NCBI RefSeq assembly: GCF_038396845.1
Contig: NZ_CP151587.1
Location: 1,462,001-1,526,000, forward strand
Source: Gymnodinialimonas sp. 57CJ19
Lineage (GTDB): Bacteria > Pseudomonadota > Alphaproteobacteria > Rhodobacterales > Rhodobacteraceae
Reading direction: 5' to 3'
Length of the DNA stretch: 64,000 nucleotides
The notes under the pieces were generated by a model. It saw nothing but the letters and a program-made list of their open reading frames with translations. It was not told where the DNA came from and searched no databases. Position 1 is the first letter of the stretch. Every line of letters starts with the position of its first letter. Shown here one piece after another: positions 51,897 to 63,800 of the stretch. The position numbers were made by a program, and so were the translations under genes.

Positions 51897-54800
51897 ATGA
51901 GTTTTCCTTTCGCGAAGAAAGAATTCGAAGGAGCATGGCGTTGGAGCGGGTCCACCCCCGACGCGCCACAGGCCCCGGTATTGCCAATCCAGAAAGCTTC
52001 AAGCCAGCCGGTATTCTCGGACTGGCTTAACGGCTTTGTAAGCGGTGTTTTCGGGCGTGACCGGACCCATCTGCCCAAGCGCCGCGCCGGTATTGATACG
52101 TTGGAGCCGCGTTTGCTTCTGTCGGCGGACCCGCTTACCTCGGTCGCGATGACGATGAGCGCGGGCGAAGCCACCCTGCGTGTGGCCGAAGTTGAATATA
52201 ATCGCGGCACGGAAGAAAACCCTGACAACGTCACCGAACGGCGCGTGCAGCTGATCCAAGGTGTGACAGGCGCGGGGGCCGACAACGTGGTGGCGGAACG
52301 CCGGATCGTCGAGATTGACGGCAAGAACCGCATCGTTACGGGCGGTTGGGATGAAAGCAATTCGATCCTGACCGACCTGACCGTAGGCGGCAGTTCCGGC
52401 GTTGACAAGCTGACAATTGACCAATCCATTCTAAGTCTGGCTGACTTCAACCAGTTCAGCATCAATCTGGGCGCCGGTGACGATGAGATCATCGGTCCAG
52501 AGGCATCGGCCGGGCTTGTCTGGTCGCTCAGCGATACGGCCGGCTCTGGCGAATTGGCGATCCTTCAGCCCACGGGCGATGCCACCAATCCCACCGCAGC
52601 GGACCGTACCTTGGATAACCGCGTCACCTATGAAGGTGGCCGCGATGAGTTCTTGCAGTTCACCGGCGTCAAGAAGATCACCGCTGAGGCGACCCGCGAT
52701 ATCATCGCCGATCGCACAGGCGGCGCGGCGGAATATGGGCTGACGTGGTCGTCCTCGGGCGAAGTGACCTTGCAGCAGCGGACCTCGGTTTCGGGCGTGG
52801 GCGGCACCGGTAGCGGCGTCGGCGTCACGATTTTTGGGGCCGAAGGTCTGGCGGGCAGTGGCGGAAATGATCTGCATGTGAACCTGTCGGGGCAATCCGT
52901 TTCCACCGGCTTTGCAGGCGCTGATCTGAATGCTGAAAGCGGTGAGATCCGCCTTTATGCATCGGTTGATGTCGCGCGTCTGTCACCCACGATGTTTGAG
53001 ACCCAAGGCGCCACCGGCATGACCGGCACAGGCGGTATTGATATCGGTCGTGCGGGACGCGGCGTGGATATCGACCTTGGGGGCGGCGTCGATAAGCTGG
53101 TTGGCACCGATGATTTGATCGAATGGAGGATTACGGGCCGAGGCACGGGCGCGACTTTCGCCGGCAGCGGGACGTTGAATTTCTATGACTTCCCCGAAAG
53201 CCCGGCCACCCCGGAAGAGGCAAGCGACTGGATTGAATACGCCAATACCCAAGCCAATTTCTTTGGCGTGGATGAGATCGTTGGCGGCGACCGGGATGAC
53301 CGCCTGATCCTCGATTATGCTGCGGGTCTGAATGTTCTTATTCAAGGCACCGAAGGGGAGCCTACGGTTGAGGTTTCCGGTGGCGGTGGGGTGGACCTTC
53401 GGGCCTTTGCCGTAGAGGTTCTGGATGCCCGCCAAGGTGGCGCAACCGTTGATTATCGCAACCAGTCCTATGACGTGACGATTGATTTCGGCCTCGGAGA
53501 GGCCACGGGCTTCCTGTCGATCAGCGGCTTTACCGGCGCGATTACCGGCGCGGGCGACGACCAGGTTATCGCCGCCACTGACACCGTTTTGATCCAGACG
53601 GGGGCGGGCGAAGATATCATCACGCTGACTCGCTTCACCTCGGCGGCCACTATTGATGCGGGCGCAGATGAAGACATTTTGCGCGGTGACACAGACGCGC
53701 GGTCCAATGAAATCGCTTACGTGGATGACGGCGACCCGAACACCCCGGCACCAGAGCTGAACGCAGCCGGGACACATTACACCGACCCCTTGGGCAGCGA
53801 ATTCCGCGTTGAAGTGTTGGACGGCAACGGCGCCGATGGCCGCTACCGTACCGTGCTTGGTAACGGCACCGCGCAGGGCGCTGTTGCGACCTTCGCGAAC
53901 GTTGAAAGCATCGAGGGGCAAGGCACGTCCGGCGATGACGATACGCTGATCATGGCGCTGACGGGCACGACGCCAGACCTCGTTTGGCACGTCACCGACG
54001 TCTACAAAGGCGTGATTACAGCGGGCGCTGTGACGCTGGCCTATTCCACCATTGCGCGCGGCGTGAATGCGGGATCGCGTGACCTGACGCTAAGCTATTC
54101 GGGCGATGGCAGCGACATCGGGGAATACACCGGCGATGTGATTGTCGATCTGATGGACGGCGTCGCCGCAGGCCTCAATGAGTTCTCGGGCGACGTGCAA
54201 ACGCTGATCGGCTCGGCCAAGAACGATGCCTTGTTGGGGAACGCGGCTACGACTTTGATCCGTGGCCTTGATGGCGACGACCAACTGGGTCTTGTCACGC
54301 TGGACGGCGCGACGGCAGAGGGCGGCACCGGGGCGAACACCCTAGCGTACCGCAACGCCACCGGGATCGTAACCTTGACCGGGACCGAGCTTGCGCAACT
54401 TGTGGGCGGTACGACAACGACGGCCACCCATTCTGGTATCGTCGACGCCGTTATTCTTGCCGATGAGACCGACACCTTGGGCGTCACCATTGATGCAGCC
54501 GCGTTTACGGGCAGCACGATTCTGAAAGGGGCGGCGGGCGTTGACCTGCTGATCAGTGGGCAAGGGGCTGAGAATGTCTTCATCGCCTCGGGCGGCGCGG
54601 ATGTGATGAACAACTCCAGCACCACTGGCGCGACCTATGTGGGCCAAGACCTTGTGGGCGATTACACCGCTGCCAACACTGCGGCGGCAATTATCACGGT
54701 TTCCACGGTGGGTGCTGTCGATACTCTTAACGGGGTCTTCTCGCTGATCCGCTTGATCGGGGATGAGAACGACAACGTTTTTGATGCCTCGGGTCTAACC

Positions 54801-57800
54801 CACGCCAGTGCCGCGCTGTTCGGCCAGGGCGGCGACGATGATCTGATTGGCGGCGCGTTGGACGACACCCTGTCAGGCGGCGAAGGCCACGATAGCTTTG
54901 TCGGCGGTGGCGGGACCGGTGACACGGTTCAGGAAATCGGCTTCCGCTCCTACTTCCTTGGCGCTTCCGGCCTGTTCCACGACAACGAGGCCGATACGGG
55001 CTCTGTCCTTGGGGTGGATCTGCCCGCCTCGACGGCGGATGGTGATGGCTTCCAGCTAGAGATTGTGGGCCTTGATGGCGTCGCCCTGTCCACGGCGACC
55101 CTGTCGTTCGATGCCGAGACTTTCCAAGTGGAAACCGCCATCAGCGCGCTGCGTCAATTTGATCAAACCGCCTATGATGTGGTGGTGACCCGTGATGGGG
55201 ACGGGCGGATCACGCGGGTCGAGTTGCAGTTCAAAGCGGCTTATACGGGCCGCGATCTGGGTCTGGCCATGACGGCACGAGGCACCAACACCGCCACCTC
55301 AGGCGGCGCGGCGGTGGCATTTACGGCCGTTGGCGCCGAAGTGGCAGGCACCCGTGCGAGTGCTGTGGAAACCCTTTCGGGGGTAGAGATTGCTGACCTT
55401 ACGTTTGAGACGGAAATTGCCGGTGTGGCGGACGTCGCAGGATGGTCGGGGGCAGTGAAAATCACCGGGTCTGACCGCACAGACCACGTGACCCTTGGGG
55501 CGGACGACAGTGCCGCCTTGGGCGATGGCAATGATTACCTGACCCTGACCGGCGCGGGCGCGATCGCCGCAGATGTCGTGCTGGACGGCGGAGAGGGCTT
55601 TGACCGTTTGACCGCGCAGACACCTACGCAGGTATTGACGCTGACCGATGCGACAGTCTCCTTCGGCGCGGGCGCTTCTGTTAATCACGCGGGCTTTGAG
55701 GATTACACCCTGCTCGGCTCGGGCCTTGCCGATGTGATCGACGCCAGTGGCCTTGGCGCGGGCGCTTTGACGGCAGCCACCGAACTTTTGACGCTCAATA
55801 ACGGGGCCGGTCTGCCGATCCGAATGTCCGACAACGACGCGATGGAGGTCGTTAACCGCGACGAGTATGGTGTTCCCCTTGCGGCCGAAGCCTTCGACAA
55901 CGGTGAACGGGCCTATGACCTGAAAGTCATCCACGGGGATGGCACCATCGGCTATGTGGACCTGCAACAAGGTGCCGAGACGATGGCGGACGTGCTTGCC
56001 GCCTTTAACCTCGTCGACAATTTGTCCGCGACGATCACGGCGGGGCAGTTGGTGATTACATCCAGCATCACCACGGGCGATCTGCGGTTTGAAGGCATCG
56101 AGGTGGATAATTCCGGCTCTGCCGGGGCACCGACAACGGCGCAGCCCAACCCGGTCGTGACCGATATTTACGTCGATTCCTCGATGCTGGAGGCCTTGGG
56201 CCTGTCGGACGTGGTGTTCAGCGGCAATTCTGTCACCTCGACCTTGGGCAGCGGCGTCTCGGCGATGATCGACGGCGGCGCGGGCGATGACACGATCACG
56301 GGCTCGGCCGGGGATGATCTGATCATCACGGGCCAAGGCGTGGATAGCGTGACCGGCGGGGCCGGAACGGATCATCTGTTGCTGAGCCAGGCAGGTTTGG
56401 CGGGCGACTTTACCGTTACCTCGGCCACGGGCGGGCGCTTTGACGTCGGCGTTGGCGGGACGACAGCCACCAATTTCGGCGGTATTGAGACGCTGGAAAT
56501 CTGCGGCGATACCTCGGCGCAGTCGGTGACGGCCACTGATTGGACCGGAAACTTCATCTACCGTACCGGCGGCGGTGCTGACACCATCGCGAAGTCCAGC
56601 GGCAAGAACACGATCATCGTCGATAGCCCCACAGGCACCCCTGCAACCCCCACCATCACTGGCGCGGCCAATCCGCTGGACGAAGTGTTCTTCTCCATGA
56701 GCGGTGAAGTCACCGCAGATCTTTCGGTTCTTCTGGCCGGGATCACCGATGCGATCACCTTGGGGGCCACCCCCGTCAAGATTGACGAATTGCGGACCAC
56801 GCGGGTCGAGGCGAACCTTAACGGCAACCTGACGTTCACTCAAAACGCCAACTTCACCAGCGGCGGTCATGTGACGATCGAAAGTGAATCGATCTCGGTG
56901 ACCAATGACATCATCCAGACCGGCGGCACGCCCGACACCAACCGGCTGATCTTCAAGACCACCCAATTCTCTCAATCCCGTGGCACAATGATTTCGTCCA
57001 CCGGGGATGTGATGTTCGTGGGCCGCGACGAAGACCGGCGTTGGACTTCGGGTTTCTACAAGATCAACGCGACATCCATTGATTATTCGTTCGGCGTCGA
57101 TGGCACGTCGGGCATTGCGGACATTGAAGGCCGCAATATTCGGATTGACCTGCGTGCAGGCAAATTGCCCGCCGAGGAAATTTCGACCGGCGATACGGAC
57201 GACGGCGGCTTCAACTTCCTGGAATCTGTGAAAAGCGCAGGCCTCAGCATTTTGGATTTCTTGGAATCGCTGGCGCTGATTTCGGCCAACTCGCGCCTTG
57301 TGGCGAATATTGATCTTGTCGCGACCGAGCATTCGCGCTTCACCACCACGGGCACCGGAGAGCACGGCGACCTTGATATTCGCGTGGTGACCGAGGGTGT
57401 GAACTCGGCCAAGCCAATCTCCATTCTGGCCGGCTTGGGTTTTGGCCTGGGGCAGGTCTATCAGCACGTCACTATCGACGCTGACCTTCAGATTTCCGGC
57501 GACATGGACCTGCGTTCCATCGTGGATATGTCCAACTCGGTCACCGCCGGGTCTGGCGGCCTTGCGGGCTTCGGTGTCGGTATCGCTGTTACGGTGACAC
57601 TGATCGAGAACACGGTTTCCGTAACCCCCAAAGCGGGGAGCAACATTGTCGGAGACTTGCGCGTCGCAGCCGACACGATCGAGCGCATCTATACCGAAGG
57701 CACGGCCAGCGCCGGGGAAGACGGCGTCTTTGCGGTGGGTATCGCGGTAGAAGTCGGCATAAACACCACCACCGCCAGAGTTGCGGGCGCGGACCTGAGC

Positions 57801-60800
57801 GTTGGTGGCAATCTAGTTGTGCAGGCCAGCAACCACAAAATGGCGCTGCTCAAGAAGATTGGCTACATCATTCCGTTCCAAACCGTTGGCACGACGGCGG
57901 GCGCGGCGGTGGGCACCGTGTCTGGCGGCAACTTCATTGACGATGTGATCAAGGGCCTTGTGCCGACTGATGCCGTGAAAACGGTCGCGGTTAGCCAAGC
58001 GGCGAAGAAATCCGACAACAAGCTCATCCAATGGGTGAACAAGAAGATGGAGCCGTCGAAAAACCCACAGCCGCCGAAATTCCAGATTTCGGGCGCGATC
58101 GGCATCCAGATTGATCACGACACCGTCGAGGCCGCGATTGGAAATGCCGATGGGTCTGCCAGCCTGATCAAGGTCGGTGGCGACACCAGCGTTAATGCGA
58201 TTGCATCGGTGCGCCCCAAGATGATTGCCACGGCGTTCAGCTCGAACGAGGGCGCGAAGTCGGGCTCCACTGACAAAGCAGGTGCCGTCGCGCTGAACGT
58301 GGCAGATATGCACATCCACGCCGATGCGCTGATCGAGTCCGGCATGACCTTGCGGGCGCAAGGCGCAGTCAGTGTGAACGCGAGTTCCGAGAACAAGATT
58401 GACCCCTTCGGCATCTGGGGCGGCAACCTTGTGAAGCCGGTGCTTGATGCGGCGGGCAACCCGACGTACCGGCTCGACAACGGTGTGCTGACCGATGGCG
58501 ACGACGCGCCTGTGACCGGGTCCGTGAATATCTCTGCCGGGGATCTGGTGCAGGATGGGGACACTCGCTGGCGGGCGAAGCGACCTCAGACGGGAATTGA
58601 TCTGACCACGGAAGATTTCGCCAGCGAAGTTTTGAGTTGGGAAGAGGTGACCCCCACGGGCACCGCCGTCACCGTCTTCGGGACGGCTGCGAACTACGTG
58701 GACGACAACTTTGGTCTGGCGGGCAACCTGTTTGACGTTTGGGCCCAAAGCTATGCGCGGGGCGAGACCTTTGGCCTTGCGATCTCCACGTCTGTCATTG
58801 TGCTAGACTACACGGCGAACGCAGAAATCAAGGATGGCGCCAAAGTTGTTCTGACCGCGACAGGCGAAGACAACGGCGCCGTTGGCACCGGTAATGACGT
58901 CAGCGTCACGGCGGCAGCGCAAAACGATATGATCGCGCTGCATGGCAACTTCGCGCCGTTCGGTCCGTCCACGGGTGACGGCGCTAGCCCAGAGCGTAAC
59001 AAGGGCTTCAAGGAAGGCCTGGGCAGTTTCTATAAGAATTACAAAAATGAGGTTAAGGGCTCCAAGGCCGTTAAAAACCCATTGGGCGACCAAGAAACTG
59101 ACAACGCCGTGGGCGCTGCGGTTTCGATCCTGTTTGAATCCACCCGAGCGACTGCAACCATCGGCGACGCGACGATCATCGCCAATGATGTCACCATGGC
59201 CAGCTCTGCACGGCATCTGAACTTTGGCCTTGCTGCGGCGGGCGGGAAGGGCGGCGCGCTGTCGCTGAACGGATCGTGGAACCACACGACGGTCAACAGC
59301 TCGGCCATTAGCCGCATCGGTTCGGGCGCGGATATCACGCTGTCGGGCGACCTTGATGTGGACGCGACCGAGCTGACGACGATTGTTCAATTCGCAGGCG
59401 CGGTGTCGCAGTCGAATTCCGTCGCCGTGGGTATTTCCGGCCTGACGTTCCTGAGCGACCGACGAGCCGATGCGATTGTTGGCGGAGGTGTCGGCGGCGG
59501 CAGCATCGACGTGGACGGCGACGTAACTTTTGATGCGGGCGTTGAAGGCGTCATCATTGGCGGCGCGATTGCCGCGGCCATCGCCAAACCCGCGCCCCCG
59601 GCCAGTCCTTCTGCCGGATCGGGCACGACGTCGGGCGGAGCCGCCGGGGCCGCTGGTGGCAATTCCGCGCTGCCCACGGGCGTTAGCCAACAGGCATCTA
59701 ACAGCAAGACAGGCGTTTCGGTTGCGGGTTCTGCCATTGGGTATGAGGAAGACATCTTCGTTCACGCCGACATCACCGGTCTGGCGACACTGAACGCCGG
59801 AACCCTTAGCCTCCGGGCCGAGGATCGTGCGAACCGCATTCTGGTCACAGGCGGCGCTGCCGTGACGACCACCGACAAGGGTGTCGGCGTTGCCGGGGCG
59901 TTCGTCGTTGTCGTCAGTGATAAAGACATCTCGGCCACCGTTGCGACGAACCCGGGCCAAGCGATGGACCTGACCGCCGGGTCGGTTCTGATGAAAGCGG
60001 CGGATAAGGCCGTCTACTTCAGCCTTGCCGTTGGGGTCGCGGTCTCTACGGGATCAAAGGGTGTTGGGGTCTCTGGCTCGGTCACGGTGACGGTCGCCAG
60101 ATCCGAGATTGATGCCGGCTTCCTGGGCCAATCCGACGGGAAGATTAACCTTTCCACCCCCGGCGCGGTCGACCTTGCCACCCGCAACGATTCCGTCTGG
60201 GTCCATATCTCGGGCGCGGGCGCTTACGGCGGTACGGCGGGCGTCGGCGTCTCGGTCGGTGTTGTCGTGATGGACAGCCTACTGGATACGCATCTGGATC
60301 ACGTCGTTTCTGCGCCCACAATGCCAACGGGATCGGTCAAAGCGATTGCTGTGAATTCGATCACGCTGGTGAACCTGAGCTTCGGGGCGGCCGTATCTGG
60401 TGGCTCCAAGGGCGGTGCCGGTGTGGGCATGGTTGCCTTCAACATCTACCGCGCGTCCACAGTGGTCAAAAGCGAAGGCGCTGATCTGGACGTTTCGGGC
60501 ACGGGGGCCGTTACGCTTGTGGCCTTCGACGAAACAGCACTGGCCGCCACGGCGGGTGGTGTGGCGATTTCCTCGGGCCAAGCAGCCGTGGGTGTCGCGA
60601 TTGCGGTGAACATCGCGAAAGAGGGCGAAAAGAACGGCGTTACACGCGGCACGGAAGTGGTGTTGACCAACACAAGCCTGAGCGCGGGTTCCGGATTGCT
60701 CAGCACGATTGCCACCAGCGACCTGACCATGGTGTCAATTGCCGTGGCGGGGGCGGGCTCTCAGCGGTTCGCATTGGCGGGCAGTGCGGCAGTGAACCGC

Positions 60801-63800
60801 AACAACATTGGCACCAAGGTGACCGCGGATGAAGCAACGACCTTGACCGGGTCGGGCGCAATCCGGGCCGAGGCGGTGAACGTCTCGGACCACACGGCAC
60901 TTGCGGGGGCCGTCGCGATCGCGGTTGATCCGGCGGCTGGCGCGTCCGGCGGGGCTGGCATAGCGATCAACTTGATCGACACGGATGTGACAACGCAGGT
61001 CAACGGCACAGTCACGACGCCGGGAAATGTCTCGGTCACGGCAAGGGCCGATCAGACCAACGTGACCATCGCCATGGGCGGTGCTGGGTCTGGCGGTTTC
61101 TCGTTGGGCGGATCGCTGGCGATCACCCATGTGGAAGGGGATGTCTCCGCAACGGTTGCACCCACAACGGCCAAGACGTGGTCGGTCAATGATTTGACGG
61201 TATCGGCGCAGGACAGCTCCTCTGTCACGTCTATCGCGGGCGCACTGGGCGTTGGCTTGTCGTTCGGCGGCGTCGGCTTGGCCTTCGGCTTCGTGAACAT
61301 CACGCGGTCGGTCACCTCCTCGGTCGGGGGGCCGGTGACGATCAACGCAGCGGGCCATGTTGAGGTTTTGGCAGGCTCTCGCCGGTCCGCGACAGCGGCG
61401 GCGGATGATCCCTATCTGGACAATGCAATTGAAGGTCTTGGCGACGATGCCTTCAACAGCGACACGGGCGTTGGAGAGCAAGACCTACGCTCGCAAGTGG
61501 TGAACATTACGGCGGCAATCGGCGGGTCGAAGATGGTCGGGGTGGGCTTCAACCTGGCCCATACCAAGGTTGACCGGACGATCAGCGCCACGGTTGCCGA
61601 TGGCGCGACATTGAACCTGAACACCTCCAACACCGCTGTTCTGCCGAATGAAGCGGGCCAAACGCGCGGCTTGACCGTGCGCGCCGACGACGCTTCGGGC
61701 ATTGTGGTCGTTGCCGTGGGCGCGGCGGCGGCCGTGGGGCCAGAGTCACCGATCGCCGTGGCAATTGCGGGTAGCGTTGCCTATTCGGATATCGAAAGCC
61801 ACGTGGTGGCCGAGATCGGCGCCGCGACCATTAACCTGAACAACAGCGCCGACCTTGCGGTCCTTTCGCGCAACTCTTCGCTGATCGTGTCCATCGCGTT
61901 TGGCGCGGCAGTGGCCGTTGGTGGCACAACCGGGTCCGGGGCCGTGGGCTTCTCGGCTGGGGTAAACCGAGTGTCGGGCGAGGTTGGCTCGCGCCTTTCG
62001 GGCACAATCAACGCCACTGGGTCAGCGGTCGGCGCGAATAACATCTTCGTGGATGCCGAGAACACGGCGCATATCGTTTCCGTATCCTTGGCAGCGGCGA
62101 TTTCCGTTTCGACTGGTGGCAAAGCCTCCTTCTCGGGCGGTGGCGCGGGGAGTGGCAGCATCATTCGCGGCGCGACCTATGCCGTTGTAAACGATGCAAA
62201 AATTGCGAACGCCGATACGCTTTCCGTTGACGCAGAGGCCAAATCCATCATCACAACTGTCGTTCTGGGCGTCGCGGTTTCTGTAACCGCGAGCGACTCT
62301 GGCGGGGCGTTCTCTCTCGGGATCGCGGCCTCGACCAATTCGACCGAAGGGTTGGGGCGCAACATCGCGGGCCTTCCCGCAGATGCAGGCTACATCGTCG
62401 CCTCTCGGATTGTGGACAGTGATGTCACCTTGCGCGGCGCGTTGAACGTCAATGCGCTGTCGGACCAGAAGATTACCGCCGTTGTCATCGCCGCCTCTGT
62501 CGCGGTTGCGGCAACCGGGGGCTTCAGCCTGTCGGCGGCAGGTGCCGGGGCGGGTGCTGGCAACTATGGCCAATCGCGCGTGCTGGCCGAGATTGTGGGT
62601 AGCTCTGCCTCTGATCGGGTGATCGCAGAGGGCATCACGGTCCACGCCATCAACGTATCGAAAATTACAGCCGTCATCGGGGCCGCTGCGGTTGGCGTCT
62701 CGGTCGCGGGCGGCGGCGGTGCGGCGGTTGCCCTGGCGGCGGCGGTTGCAGTGAACGAGATCGAGGCCTCCACGGTGGCGCGCGTTTCGGGGCTGTCCCA
62801 TGCGCTTGGGCTCAGCGCTGGCAGCGGCGCCTTGAACATCCTCGCGGATACCACGCGCGGTTCGGGTGGCTCCAAGCAGATGCTTGAAATCAATACAGTT
62901 TCCGTTTCCGCAGCGGTGGCTGTCACGGCCTCCGGCGCGACAGCGATTTCGGTCTCGGCCTCTGGGGCCTTCGCCTTCAACCGGATCACCGGCGAAACGA
63001 TTGCCGAACTGTCCGACATCAACAACGGACAGGCGGGATCGGTTACGGTTCGTGCACTGAACGAGGCTGATATCGACGCCAATGTTGTAAGTGTTGCGGC
63101 CTCTGTGGCGGCGGGCGCGGCGGGCGGGTCTTTGGGCGTGTCCATCGGGGCCGTGGTGGTCTCTAACAAGATCGGCACCAAGGACGACAACTTCGAGATC
63201 ACGGCACGGGTAAAAGATGCCCGGATGTACGTCACCGGCGAGATGGATGTAACGGCGACCAACACCTCCACCATTAACGCCAGCGGATCTGCTGTTTCGG
63301 CGGCGGTTGCCGTATCCACCGATCTGGCGGGCGCGTTGTCCGGCGCCGGCGCAGGCGTCTACAACACGGTGCGCATGAACACCTTGGCCGAGGTGTCGCG
63401 CGACAACGGACCGGCGGGCGCGAACAACATGTTGACGGTCGGAAGCCTTGCCGTTTCCGCCACGGATACGTCCGACATCGACGCGGTTGCCGTCGGTGCA
63501 TCGGTTGCAGCAGCGGTTTCCGGACTGGGTGTCGGTGTGGCCGTGTCCATTGGTGTGTCGATTGCCAGCAACGATATTTCTAACAGCGCGGTTGCCAAGA
63601 TTGAAGACAGCGCTTTGGCCTCTGACCTTATGGTTTTGGCGGGTAGCGCCGGAACAGGTGGGTCGATCTCGGTTCTGGCAGAAAACAACGCGACGGCCTT
63701 TGCCAAGGCGGTTGCGGCGTCGGTTGCCGCTTCCTTCGGCTTGCTCGGTAGTGTGGCTCTTTCGGGCGCCGGTGGCCGGGCCGAGAATCTTGTCAGCAAC

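Noticed and set aside
55299..57467. A 722-codon minus-strand open frame inside the giant protein gene, and similar ones at 52983-53990, 58803-59960 and 62022-63920
   Set aside because: All lie antisense to the continuous LEPR-XLL frame, have basic low-complexity products with no recognisable motif, and no ribosome binding site.
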